Source: an uncultured Clostridia bacterium (GTDB lineage: Bacteria; Bacillota; Clostridia; TANB77; CAG-508). From it: 24,134 nucleotides of DNA. The stretch covers positions 1 through 24,134 of the forward strand of contig CAKPHD010000026.1 of assembly GCA_934155625.1 (NCBI GenBank), given 5' to 3'. Positions within the stretch are counted from its first letter, which is position 1; each line of letters begins with the position of its first letter. The notes under the pieces are model-generated. The model worked only from the letters and a program-made list of their open reading frames with translations. It made no database searches and was not told the DNA's origin. This document shows positions 7,893-16,459 of the stretch, piece after piece. Position numbers and translations under genes: made by a program.

Positions 7893-7923
7893 AGCGAGCC
7901 TAGATTTATAGGCTTGCTTTTTT
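7893..7923 (+). terminator. Bidirectional terminator between the small gene and topB
   Basis: AGCGAGCCTA (7893-7902) pairs with TAGGCTTGCT (7909-7918) and is followed by T6. On the minus strand the same stem is followed by CTCTTTTT, so it can also end topB, whose stop codon lies in the T run. Confidence 0.85.
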
Positions 7924-9874
7924 AATATTTTACAACTAATTTATTAAACTTAGAATTTATATAATTTTCTAGTTTAATCATAAATTCATCTGACTTAATT
8001 TCTTTTTTAGCTACCATATCTAATCCCTTTTCCCAACTAGCTGTAAGTTTAGGATTTAACATATCAGGCATTGCATAATATACAACATCATATATTACCT
8101 CTCCTTTTTTAGTTGGAGTAACTATTTGAGTTTTAGAATTTATGGCAATATAATTTATTCTTTCCAATTTTTTTATTATTTCTCCTCTTGTAGCACTTGT
8201 TCCAATTCCAGCACCTTTTATTTGTTCTCTTAGCTCTTCTTCTTCAATTAATTTTCCTGCATTCTCCATTGCTAAAATAATTGAGCCTGAATTATATCTT
8301 GAAGGTGGTGAAGTTTCTGCATCTTTTATTTCATAATTTTTTGTTTCTACTTCTTGACCCTTTTTCAATTTTTTCAATATTTCTAAATTGCTCTCCTCTT
8401 TTTCCGCTTCGCTTTCCACAGTTTGTTCATTTTCTGTGGATTTATCAGCTTGCTTCTTAGGTTTTAACACTTCTAAATATCCCTGATTTTTACAAACTTT
8501 TCCACTTGCATAAAATGTTTCTTCTTCTACATTTATTGTTAAATTTATTTTATTGTATTCTGCTGGTGGATAAAATATGGCAATAAATCTTTTTACTATT
8601 GTATTATAAACCTTTTTATGTAGTTCAGGCAATTTGTCATAGTTCTCATAGCCTTGTCCTGTAGGTATTATTGCATAGTGGTCTGTTATTTTGCTATCAT
8701 TAACATATTTAGTTTTTACTAAATTAGTTGAATATTTTTCAGTTATCATTTTATTTAAAAGCCTTTGTACCTCTTCGTCTTTATAGCCTTTTACTAATCC
8801 GTTTAAGTTTTTTGATATTTCTTTGGCCACTGCTGTTGAAAGAACTCTCGCATCTGTTCTAGGATAAGTTACTAATTTTTTTTCATATAGATTTTGAATA
8901 ATTTCCAATGTTTCATCTGGTTTTATTTTGAATTTTTTTGTACATTCATTTTGAACTTCTGCTAAATTGAACAATAATGGTGGCTTTTCTTTCTGAGTTG
9001 ATTTTTTTAGTTCTGTTATTACTGCTTTTTTTCCTGCTAAACTTTTTATAAATTCTTTTGCATCTTCTTCTTTTTTGAATCCACTTTCATTATACAATTT
9101 GTTACTTTCGAACATTTGTGATTTTTCATTTACTTTCCATTCAGCTTTAAAAGAGCCTTGTTCATTTCCGTATTCGCCAATTATTTTATAATATTTAGTT
9201 TTTACAAAGTTTCGTATTTCTCTTTCTCTTGATACTACCATTCCTAAAACACATGTCATTACTCTACCAATAGAAATAGATGCTTTGTCTTCGTTTATTT
9301 CTTTTGCTACTCTTCTACCATAAATAATTGATAATAATCGTGAAAAGTTTATTCCTATTAGATAATCTTCTTTTGCTCTTAAATATGCTGAATCTGATAA
9401 ACTATCATATTCACTTTCATCTTTTGCTTCTTTTATTCCTCTTCTTATTTCTTCTTCTGTTTGCGAGTCTATCCATACTCTTTTTATTTTTGCTTTAGGG
9501 TTTGGCTTTGCCATCATAAATACAAGTCTTTGGATATATTCTCCTTCTCGCCCAGAGTCGCCTGCGTTGTATATTTCTTCTACATCTTCTCTTTGTAACA
9601 AACTTTTTACAATATTAAACTGGTTCTGAACTGCTGGAATAATTTCATATTTCCACTCATGTGGTATAAATGGTAATGTGTCTAACCTCCAAAATTTTAA
9701 TTTTTCGTCATAGACTTCTGGATAACTCATTGTTACTAAATGTCCTACACACCATGTTATAATCCAGTCATCTGATTCGATATAACCATTTTTTCTATTG
9801 CTATTTATTTTTAGTACTTTTGCAAATTCCATTGCTACAGATGGCTTTTCTGTTATGATTAATTTTTTCGACAT
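7922..9874 (-). CDS. topB: DNA topoisomerase III (type IA)
   Basis: A type IA topoisomerase that decatenates and resolves single-stranded junctions, often with a RecQ helicase. It has 650 residues against about 727 for Bacillus TopB. The TOPRIM domain starts the protein with Glu9 (ITEKPS). The acidic motif is GDSGREGE (104-111), so the second aspartate of the usual DxDxE is glycine. The catalytic tyrosine is Tyr337 in LVTYPRTDAR. GIGTSATRGEIIKKL (556-570) is a family hallmark. A charged low-complexity linker (about 473-496) interrupts domain II, and no C-terminal zinc ribbons are present. It is a single-gene unit with its own promoter (9912-9940) and terminator. Confidence 0.93.
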   Translation of the reverse strand: MSKKLIITEKPSVAMEFAKVLKINSNRKNGYIESDDWIITWCVGHLVTMSYPEVYDEKLKFWRLDTLPFIPHEWKYEIIPAVQNQFNIVKSLLQREDVEEIYNAGDSGREGEYIQRLVFMMAKPNPKAKIKRVWIDSQTEEEIRRGIKEAKDESEYDSLSDSAYLRAKEDYLIGINFSRLLSIIYGRRVAKEINEDKASISIGRVMTCVLGMVVSREREIRNFVKTKYYKIIGEYGNEQGSFKAEWKVNEKSQMFESNKLYNESGFKKEEDAKEFIKSLAGKKAVITELKKSTQKEKPPLLFNLAEVQNECTKKFKIKPDETLEIIQNLYEKKLVTYPRTDARVLSTAVAKEISKNLNGLVKGYKDEEVQRLLNKMITEKYSTNLVKTKYVNDSKITDHYAIIPTGQGYENYDKLPELHKKVYNTIVKRFIAIFYPPAEYNKINLTINVEEETFYASGKVCKNQGYLEVLKPKKQADKSTENEQTVESEAEKEESNLEILKKLKKGQEVETKNYEIKDAETSPPSRYNSGSIILAMENAGKLIEEEELREQIKGAGIGTSATRGEIIKKLERINYIAINSKTQIVTPTKKGEVIYDVVYYAMPDMLNPKLTASWEKGLDMVAKKEIKSDEFMIKLENYINSKFNKLVVKY

Positions 9875-9911
9875 TTAGTTTCTTCTCCTTTTTTATTTAA
9901 ACTTTAGAATT

Positions 9912-9940
9912 ATTTTATATTTTTTAAGCTTTTTTGTCAA
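9912..9940 (-). promoter_or_regulatory. topB promoter
   Basis: TTGACA (9935-9940), 17-base spacer, TAAAAT (9912-9917) on the minus strand, starting a few bases after the T run of the leuS terminator. Confidence 0.8.
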
Positions 9941-9943
9941 TAT

Positions 9944-9977
9944 AAAAGAGGGAGTACCTCTTAGTAAAACTCCCCCT
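9944..9977 (-). terminator. leuS terminator
   Basis: On the minus strand AGGGGGAGT (from 9969-9977) pairs with ACTCCCTCT (from 9947-9955, one G-U pair), followed by TTTT. The upstream arm overlaps the leuS stop codon. Confidence 0.75.
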
Positions 9978-12396
9978 ATTTTACAACTACATTGTATATT
10001 TTATTTTTAACATATATTTCTTTTATAATATTTTTTCCATCAAGTTTTCCAGAAATTGCTTCATGTACTTTTTCTTTTACTGATGCTTCTTCTTCGTCTA
10101 AAGCTATCATTACTGTTGCTTTTAATTTTCCATTTACTTGGATTGGAATTTCTATTTCATCATCTATTGTTTTTTCCTCATCATATGTTGGCCATTCATA
10201 TGTTGCTATTTCTCCTTCAAATCCTGCTGACTTGTTTAATTCTTCTGTCATATGTGGTGCAAATGGATTTAATAGTGTTAAAAATGTTTTATATTCTGCT
10301 CTATTTATACGTTTTAATTTTGTAAATTCATTTAACATTGTCATAAATGTTGATACACATGTATTAAATTTCATTTCTTCTATGTCTTTTGAAACTTTTT
10401 TAATTGCTTTATTCATCATTTTTTCAGTTTCTTTTGTATATGTATCTCCATCTACTAACATATCTTTTAAATTCCATACTCTGTCTAAGAATTTAAAACA
10501 TCCTCTAATGCTGTCCATTGACCAACTTGCTGTTTGATCAAATGGTCCCATAAACATTTCGTATACTCTGAATGTGTCTGCCCCAAATTCTTTTATTATA
10601 TCATCTGGATTTATTACATTTCCTTTTGATTTTGACATTTTTTCTCCATTTGTTCCTAATATCATTCCATGTGATGTACGTTTTGCATATGGTTCTTTTG
10701 TTGGAACTACTCCAATGTCATATAAGAATTTGTGCCAGAATCTAGAATATAATAAATGTAGTGTTGTGTGTTCCATTCCTCCATTATACCAATCAACTGG
10801 TGACCAGTATTCTAGTGCTTCTTTTGATGCTAATGCTTCACTATTATGTGGATCCATGTATCTTAAGAAATACCAAGATGAACCAGCCCATTGTGGCATT
10901 GTATCTGTTTCTCTTCTTGCTGGCTTTCCGCAGTGTGGACATGTTGTATTTATCCATTCTTCATGTTTTGCTAATGGTGATTCTCCATTTTCTCCTGGTA
11001 AGAAGTCTTTTACTTCTGGAAGTCTTAGTGGTAAGTCTTTTTCGTCTAATGGAACCCATCCACATTCTTCGCAATATACCATTGGTATTGGTTCTCCCCA
11101 ATATCTTTGACGCGAAAATACCCAGTCACGTAATTTGAAGTTGACTTTTTTTGTTCCTATTTTATTTTCTTCTAAATATTCTATTACTTGCTTTTTAGCG
11201 TCTGCAACAGATAATCCTGTTAAAAATCCTGAATTTACTAATACTCCTGTTTGTGTGTCTGTAAATGCTTCTTCTAATTTTTCTTGTACTTTTCCATTTT
11301 CTGGTGCTACTACTAGTATTATCGGTAAATTGAATTTACTTGCAAATTCAAAGTCTCTTGTATCATGTGCAGGTACAGCCATTATTGCACCTGTTCCATA
11401 TGATGATAATACATAGTCTGCTACCCATATTGGGATTTCTGTATTTGTTAATGGATTGATTGCTTTTATTCCTTTTATTTCTACACCTGTTTTGTCTTTG
11501 TTCATTTCACCACGTTCAAAGTCTGATTTTAGTGCAGCTTTTCTTTGATATTCTTTTACTTCTTCTAAATTTTCTATTTTATCAGCATATTCTTCTATTA
11601 TTTTATGTTCTGGTGCCACTACCATATATGTTGCACCAAATAATGTGTCTGGTCTTGTTGTATATACTGTTAATGTTTCATCAGTTCCAGCTATTTTGAA
11701 TTTTACTTCTGCTCCTTCACTACGCCCAATCCAGTTACGTTGTTGTGTTTTTATTTTTTCTAGATAATCTACATCATCTAAATCATCAATTAATCTTTGT
11801 GCATATTCTGTTATTTTTAACATCCATTGTGATTTTTCTTTTTGCACTACTGGACTTCCACATCTTTCGCATACACCATTTACAACTTCTTCGTTTGCTA
11901 ATCCTACTTTACATCCAGTACAGAAGTTTATTGGCATTGTTGCTTTATATGCTAATCCTTTTTTATATAATTGAATAAATATCCATTGTGTCCATTTGTA
12001 GTATTCTGGGTCTGTTGTGTCTATTACTCTTGACCAATCAAATGAAAATCCTAATGATTTTAATTGTTCTGTAAAATGTGCAATATTTTTTGCTGTTGTT
12101 ATTTTAGGATGTACATTTGTTTTTATTGCATAATTTTCTGCTGGTAATCCAAATGCGTCAAATCCTATTGGGAATAAGACATTATAACCTTGTAATCTTC
12201 TTTTTCTTGCTATTACATCTAATGCAGTATAACTACGTGGGTGTCCTACATGTAGCCCTTGTCCTGATGGGTATGGAAATTCTATTAGTCCATACCATTT
12301 CTTTTTATTTGTATAATCATTTTTTGCATTAAATGTTCCTTCTTTTTCCCATTTTTCTTGCCATTTTTTCTCTACTTCTTTAAAATTATATGCCAT
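9976..12396 (-). CDS. leuS: Leucyl-tRNA synthetase
   Basis: Charges tRNA-Leu with leucine and edits mischarged products. The 806 residues match the bacterial norm (Bacillus about 804). Class I signatures are HVGH (49-52) and KMSKS (586-590). A zinc knuckle is formed by C159, C162, C176 and C179; further CxxC pairs occur at 442/445 and 486/489. The CP1 editing domain is seen at TTRPDTLFG (246-254) and YGTGAIMAVPAHDTRD (333-348). The leader is only about 33 bases, so there is no room for the T-box that often controls this gene in Firmicutes. Its promoter overlaps the terminator of the upstream glycosylase gene. A terminator overlaps its stop codon. Confidence 0.98.
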   Translation of the reverse strand: MAYNFKEVEKKWQEKWEKEGTFNAKNDYTNKKKWYGLIEFPYPSGQGLHVGHPRSYTALDVIARKRRLQGYNVLFPIGFDAFGLPAENYAIKTNVHPKITTAKNIAHFTEQLKSLGFSFDWSRVIDTTDPEYYKWTQWIFIQLYKKGLAYKATMPINFCTGCKVGLANEEVVNGVCERCGSPVVQKEKSQWMLKITEYAQRLIDDLDDVDYLEKIKTQQRNWIGRSEGAEVKFKIAGTDETLTVYTTRPDTLFGATYMVVAPEHKIIEEYADKIENLEEVKEYQRKAALKSDFERGEMNKDKTGVEIKGIKAINPLTNTEIPIWVADYVLSSYGTGAIMAVPAHDTRDFEFASKFNLPIILVVAPENGKVQEKLEEAFTDTQTGVLVNSGFLTGLSVADAKKQVIEYLEENKIGTKKVNFKLRDWVFSRQRYWGEPIPMVYCEECGWVPLDEKDLPLRLPEVKDFLPGENGESPLAKHEEWINTTCPHCGKPARRETDTMPQWAGSSWYFLRYMDPHNSEALASKEALEYWSPVDWYNGGMEHTTLHLLYSRFWHKFLYDIGVVPTKEPYAKRTSHGMILGTNGEKMSKSKGNVINPDDIIKEFGADTFRVYEMFMGPFDQTASWSMDSIRGCFKFLDRVWNLKDMLVDGDTYTKETEKMMNKAIKKVSKDIEEMKFNTCVSTFMTMLNEFTKLKRINRAEYKTFLTLLNPFAPHMTEELNKSAGFEGEIATYEWPTYDEEKTIDDEIEIPIQVNGKLKATVMIALDEEEASVKEKVHEAISGKLDGKNIIKEIYVKNKIYNVVVK

Positions 12397-12435
12397 ATTT
12401 ATTCACTCTCTCTTTTTATAAATTTTAACATACTA

Positions 12436-12464
12436 ATTATACTAGCAAAAAGCCTAAAAGTCAA
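12436..12464 (-). promoter_or_regulatory. leuS promoter nested in the upstream terminator
   Basis: TTGACT (12459-12464), 17-base spacer, TATAAT (12436-12441) on the minus strand. The -35 box lies within the second arm of the terminator hairpin of the preceding gene. Confidence 0.75.
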
Positions 12465-12478
12465 TGACTTTTAGGCTT
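12446..12478 (-). terminator. Terminator of the lonB-like/ogg operon
   Basis: A nearly perfect 14-bp palindrome (12450-12463 with 12465-12478, centred on TCAATGA) followed by TTTTTG on the minus strand. It begins within the last codons of the glycosylase gene. Confidence 0.8.
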
Positions 12479-13337
12479 CTCTTTTCCAATAAAACAAATA
12501 TTGTTGTGCTATTCCTGCTAAATTACCAAATTTTTCGTGTGCTAATTTCTCGATTTCTTTTTTGTTTACTTTTGTTTCATCTTCATTTTTTATATATAGT
12601 TCATTCATAACTCGTCTAACCCATACATCTATTGGGAATACTTCAAATCTTTTTAGTGTTGAAAATAGTAATATGCAATCTGCTACTTTCGGGCCAACTC
12701 CTGATAATGTTAGGAGTTGTTCTCTCACTTCTAGTGTATTTGGATTGTTTTGCATTTCTTTTAAATCAACCTTTTTATCTAATATCATATGCACTGTTTC
12801 ATATAGCCTTATATCTCTAAATCCTGTTCCTAGTTTTCTGTAGTTTTCTACTGTTACATCTTTTAATTCTTCTGGTGTTGGAAATGTGTAATATTTTTCT
12901 CCATTCCATTCTATTTCTTGCCCATATGTTTTTGATAATCTTTCTATTATTCCTTTTATTCTTGGAATATTGTTATTTGCTGAAATTATATATGATATTA
13001 TCATTTCCCATAAATCTTGATTTAGTATTCGTATTCCTTGTCCGTATTCTATGCTTGTTTTTACATTTTCGTCTATTTGAGATAATTTATTTTTTATATC
13101 TTCATAATTTCTTTTTAAGTCAAAATAGTCTTCTACTATTTCTTTTATATCTCCATCACATATTCCTTTAAATGTTACTGTATTTCCTTGTTTTTGAACA
13201 TTCATTACATTTTTTCTAAATATTCCTGTATAGCTTCCATCTTCTTGCTTGTTCCATCTAAAGCATTGTCCACAGTCAAATATGTCTGCTAGTTCAAATG
13301 ATTTTATGTTTTTTATTTTGTATTCTTGTTCTTGCAT
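12471..13337 (-). CDS. OGG1-family 8-oxoguanine DNA glycosylase/AP lyase
   Basis: Removes oxidised guanine from DNA by a helix-hairpin-helix GPD glycosylase that also cleaves the abasic strand. The 288-residue protein has the N-terminal OGG-type beta domain (FDCGQCFRWN at 20-29 is characteristic) and the HhH motif LSGVGPKVAD (211-220) with catalytic Lys217. Catalytic Asp237 lies in FPIDVWVRR. Length suits bacterial OGG1-like enzymes. The start is supported by GAGGTG upstream of the ATG. It lies 20 bases after the Lon-like protease gene, sharing that gene's promoter, and its terminator overlaps its 3' end. Substrate assignment follows from family membership. Confidence 0.92.
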   Translation of the reverse strand: MQEQEYKIKNIKSFELADIFDCGQCFRWNKQEDGSYTGIFRKNVMNVQKQGNTVTFKGICDGDIKEIVEDYFDLKRNYEDIKNKLSQIDENVKTSIEYGQGIRILNQDLWEMIISYIISANNNIPRIKGIIERLSKTYGQEIEWNGEKYYTFPTPEELKDVTVENYRKLGTGFRDIRLYETVHMILDKKVDLKEMQNNPNTLEVREQLLTLSGVGPKVADCILLFSTLKRFEVFPIDVWVRRVMNELYIKNEDETKVNKKEIEKLAHEKFGNLAGIAQQYLFYWKREA

Positions 13338-13357
13338 TTTTTCACCTCATATGCCTA

Positions 13358-15745
13358 CTACTTTTCACATACTTTTGCATATTTTCTTAATTTTTCATAA
13401 ACTAATCTATTTATTGTTCCTGCTGGAAAGTTTCCATCTTTATCTTTCTTTCCTGCAGGTACTCCTGTTAATACTTCTATTCCTTCTTCTATTGTTGAAA
13501 CTGCGTAAATGTGAAATTGTTTATTTTTTACAGCATCTACTACTTCATCAGAAAGTTGTAAATTATTAATGTTTTGTACAGGTATCATTACTCCATGCGA
13601 ACCGTTTAATCCTCTCATTTTGCATATCTGGAAAAATCCTTCAATTTTTTCATTTACTCCGCCTATTGGTTGGATTTGTCCTTTTTGATTTACTGAACCT
13701 GTTACTGCTATTGATTGCTTTATTGGTATTTCTGAAAGACTTGATAATAGTCCATATAATTCTGTACTTGATGCACTATCTCCATCTACTCCATTGTATA
13801 ATTGTTCAAAACATATACTTGCTGTTAAACATAGTGGTATATCTTGTGCAAATAGCTCTCCTAAATATCCTGAAAGTATATATACTCCTTTACTATGTGT
13901 TGAGCCTGACATTTCTACTTCTCTTTCTATATTTACTATTCCACCTTTTCCTGTATATGTGTTTACTGTTATTTTTGCTGGTTTTCCAAATGTATAATCA
14001 CCTATTGTCATTACTGTTAATCCATTTAGCTCTCCTACTAATGAACCTTTTGTATTTATTAATAATGTATTTTCTTTTATCATTTCGATATATTTTTCAT
14101 CATATTTTTTTATTCTGTCAATTCTTTCATTTAATGCTTTGTCAACATATTCTTCTGTTACAATTTTACTTTTTCCTAGTTTTGCCCATGTTCCAGCTTC
14201 ACCAACCACTTGTGCTATTTCTGTAAATCTTGTTGATATTTTTTCTTTATCTCCTGCTAATCTTGAAGCATATTCTACTATTCTAGCCATTGCAGATTTG
14301 TCTAGTGGTGGCAATTCTTCTTGTTCGCAGAATGTATGAACAAATCTTGCTAATTTGTTAACGTTTTCTTCATTTATTGGTGCTGTTTCTTCAAATTCTA
14401 CTTTTATTTTAAATAATTTTCTAAAGTCACTATCCATTGATAATAATGTATGATAAATATTAGAATTTCCAATTAATATAACTTTTAAATCAAGTGGTAT
14501 TGGCTCTGGTTTTAATGATATCATTGCCATTGAAGTACGTTGTTCCATTGTATTATCAATTGTTAATTCTTTGATTCTTAAAACTCTTTTTAATTCTTCA
14601 TAACATAGCGGGTTTGCTAATAAGTCTTTTGCTTGGAATATTATATATCCTCCATTTGCTTTATGCATTAATCCAGGTTTTAACATTGTAAAATCTGTTT
14701 TTAGAGCTCCATAATAGTTTTCATATTCTAGCTTTCCAAATAAGTTTTGATATGAATAGTTTGAGTCCATTACTACTGGACAACCTTCCTGTCCACTATT
14801 GTCAATAAATAAATTTACTCTATAATTTAGGCAAGGATCTTGTACTTTATGTTGTTGTGGCATTTGTTGTTGAACATTATTAGTATTTTTATCTTCCTCT
14901 AAAAAGTATGATACATTTTTTAATACATCTTGCTTTACATCATTTAAAAATTGATTTATTTTTTTGTTTCTTTTATATTTTGATTTTATATAATTAATGT
15001 GTGCATTTACTGTTAACAAAGCTATATTTGATTGCCATTCTGATACTTTTTTGTCTGATTGTCTTTCTATTTGTTTTATTTCACTTATAGCTTCCATTAT
15101 TTGTTGTTGTACTATTACTGATTTTTCTTCATATGTTCTTTTTATCTCTTCATCTAATTTATCAAAATCTTCTTCTTGTATTACTTTTCCATCTACAACT
15201 GGCATCATATAAATTCCATTTTGTGCTGATTTTACTTGAAACCCATGTTTTTGAGAATTTTCATTTAGTTTTGTTAATACTACTTCTCGTCTTTCTTCAA
15301 ATTCTTTTTTTATTAATGCTTTTTCTTTTTCAAAGTCGTCTGCATTAAATGTTTTTTTTATGTCTTTTTTTACTTCTTTTATAAATCCGTCCATATTTTC
15401 TTTAAATTCTTTTCCTTGACCTGCTGGAAGTGATACTGCTATTGGCTCATTTGGATTTTTAAAGTTATATATATAACACCAGTCATTTGGAACCTTTTTC
15501 TTTGGAGCAATACTATCTAAATAATTTTTTGTGTACATTGTTTTTCCTACTCCACTTGGTCCTTCCAAATATAGATTATATCCTTTTACATTTACATTAA
15601 TTCCGAATTCTAGTGCTTTTATTCCTCTCTCTTGCCCAATTCCGTCATTTATTGGCTCTAATTCTTTTGTTGTTTCGAAATCAAACATGTTTTGATCACA
15701 TATCATTTTTAAATCTCTATAACTTAATTCATTTTTTTCTTTCAT
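13358..15745 (-). CDS. Lon-like ATP-dependent protease (YcbZ/LonB-type)
   Basis: An AAA+ serine protease expected to unfold and degrade proteins in the cytoplasm. The 795-residue protein has Walker A GPSGVGKT (62-69), a long charged predicted coiled-coil insert (about 130-290), the rest of the AAA+ domain (GGYIIFQAKDLL about 365-376) and a C-terminal Lon protease domain. The catalytic dyad is Ser657 in DGDSAS and Lys700 in GGVNEKIEG. It lacks the N-terminal substrate domain of LonA and, unlike archaeal LonB, shows no clear membrane segments, so it is closest to the YcbZ-like group. It has a good promoter (15793-15821) and GGAGG before the start. The glycosylase gene follows 20 bases later. 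Confidence 0.9.
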   Translation of the reverse strand: MKEKNELSYRDLKMICDQNMFDFETTKELEPINDGIGQERGIKALEFGINVNVKGYNLYLEGPSGVGKTMYTKNYLDSIAPKKKVPNDWCYIYNFKNPNEPIAVSLPAGQGKEFKENMDGFIKEVKKDIKKTFNADDFEKEKALIKKEFEERREVVLTKLNENSQKHGFQVKSAQNGIYMMPVVDGKVIQEEDFDKLDEEIKRTYEEKSVIVQQQIMEAISEIKQIERQSDKKVSEWQSNIALLTVNAHINYIKSKYKRNKKINQFLNDVKQDVLKNVSYFLEEDKNTNNVQQQMPQQHKVQDPCLNYRVNLFIDNSGQEGCPVVMDSNYSYQNLFGKLEYENYYGALKTDFTMLKPGLMHKANGGYIIFQAKDLLANPLCYEELKRVLRIKELTIDNTMEQRTSMAMISLKPEPIPLDLKVILIGNSNIYHTLLSMDSDFRKLFKIKVEFEETAPINEENVNKLARFVHTFCEQEELPPLDKSAMARIVEYASRLAGDKEKISTRFTEIAQVVGEAGTWAKLGKSKIVTEEYVDKALNERIDRIKKYDEKYIEMIKENTLLINTKGSLVGELNGLTVMTIGDYTFGKPAKITVNTYTGKGGIVNIEREVEMSGSTHSKGVYILSGYLGELFAQDIPLCLTASICFEQLYNGVDGDSASSTELYGLLSSLSEIPIKQSIAVTGSVNQKGQIQPIGGVNEKIEGFFQICKMRGLNGSHGVMIPVQNINNLQLSDEVVDAVKNKQFHIYAVSTIEEGIEVLTGVPAGKKDKDGNFPAGTINRLVYEKLRKYAKVCEK

Positions 15746-15792
15746 TTTCTTCCTCCGTATACATTTTTATTTTGTCCCACTTTATCCATTTT

Positions 15793-15821
15793 ATTTTATA
15801 TTAGTTATCTTTTTTTGTAAA
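15793..15821 (-). promoter_or_regulatory. Promoter of the Lon-like protease/glycosylase operon
   Basis: TTTACA (15816-15821), 17-base spacer, TAAAAT (15793-15798) on the minus strand. Confidence 0.7.
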
Positions 15822-15867
15822 GGTGTTTTTCGTATTTTTTTGTTGAAATTTTTGGAATATGTTTTCT

Positions 15868-15901
15868 AAAAAAGACACATTCAATTATGAATGTGTCTTT
15901 T
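15868..15901 (-). terminator. Terminator of the small membrane-protein gene
   Basis: On the minus strand AAAAGACACATTCA (from 15888-15901) pairs perfectly with TGAATGTGTCTTTT (from 15870-15883), ending in T6. It marks the left boundary of the small-gene cassette. Confidence 0.85.
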
Positions 15902-15905
15902 GTTC

Positions 15906-16226
15906 TTAGAAATCATCCTCACTATCTCTAGCTTCTGTAGCTCTCCATGCCTCGCTAATGTCACACTTGTTTTTTTCTTGATATTTGATTGCATCAATGC
16001 AATGAGTAATACCAAAAAAAATAAACATTCCAATACATACTGCTATGAACGTAGTTGCTGCAGCGTCTTCTACGGTTAAATTAATTTTCCGTACTCTTAA
16101 AATTATTTCTACAACTATTGGAAGCCATAAAAGCGCTACCATCGCTTTAACAAATGTACAAATGTCTTCCGATGACTCCCGCAATCCAAATAACATAGCC
16201 TTAAAAAATTTTTTAATCATTACCAT
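15906..16226 (-). CDS. Small membrane protein with two predicted helices, unknown function
   Basis: A 106-residue protein with two hydrophobic segments at about 28-44 and 56-78 and charged ends, so a two-pass membrane protein. The C-terminus is acidic (ARDSEDDF). AGGAGG seven bases before the first ATG selects that start over the ATG two codons later. It has its own promoter (16276-16304) and terminator, and is divergent from the 93-residue gene. It uses GCG, GAC, TCC and ACG codons more freely than the flanking housekeeping genes, suggesting separate ancestry. I do not recognise the family. Confidence 0.75.
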   Translation of the reverse strand: MVMIKKFFKAMLFGLRESSEDICTFVKAMVALLWLPIVVEIILRVRKINLTVEDAAATTFIAVCIGMFIFFGITHCIDAIKYQEKNKCDISEAWRATEARDSEDDF

Positions 16227-16275
16227 AATAAATCCTCCTTAAACTTAGGCTTTAATAAAATATTTATACATTTAT

Positions 16276-16304
16276 ATAATACCACATTATATGAATTTTA
16301 GCAA
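16276..16304 (-). promoter_or_regulatory. Promoter of the small membrane-protein gene
   Basis: TTGCTA (16299-16304), 17-base spacer, TATTAT (16276-16281) on the minus strand, back to back with the plus-strand promoter at 16344-16372. Confidence 0.65.
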
Positions 16305-16343
16305 GCCCACGCATCTTTGTTTTCCTTTTTTTTCCAAATACCT

Positions 16344-16372
16344 TTGACATTTTAATGTCAGTGTGCTAAAAT
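16344..16372 (+). promoter_or_regulatory. Promoter of the 93-residue gene, with inverted repeat
   Basis: TTGACA (16344-16349), 17-base spacer, TAAAAT (16367-16372). TGACATT-TT-AATGTCA (16345-16360) is a perfect inverted repeat covering the -35 box and most of the spacer, a likely operator position. Confidence 0.75.
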
Positions 16373-16378
16373 TAATGT

Positions 16379-16411
16379 AGATGAAACGTAGATATTCCTC
16401 GTTACATCTAG
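16379..16411 (+). promoter_or_regulatory. 5' leader hairpin of the 93-residue gene
   Basis: TAGATGAAACG near the transcript start pairs with CGTTACATCTA (one mismatch) around an 11-base loop. A second small hairpin, GGC-GTAAT-GCC, lies just before the ribosome site AAGGAGG. The leader is about 80 bases, long for such a small gene. I do not recognise a riboswitch. Confidence 0.45.
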
Positions 16412-16459
16412 GTACTATCAACATTTTTTATACGGCGTAATGCCAAGGAGGAAATACCA

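Noticed and set aside
9992..10537. Plus-strand 181-codon open frame inside leuS
   Set aside because: Antisense shadow of a fully conserved leuS gene, with no ribosome site.
12397..12470. T-box riboswitch upstream of leuS
   Set aside because: Only about 33 bases separate the likely transcript start from the ATG, too short for a T-box, and no specifier or T-box sequence is visible.
13666..14226. Plus-strand 186-codon leucine-rich open frame that looks like a membrane protein
   Set aside because: It is the antisense of the Lon-like protease gene. Its Leu-rich composition comes from reading the Lys/Glu-rich minus-strand gene in reverse.
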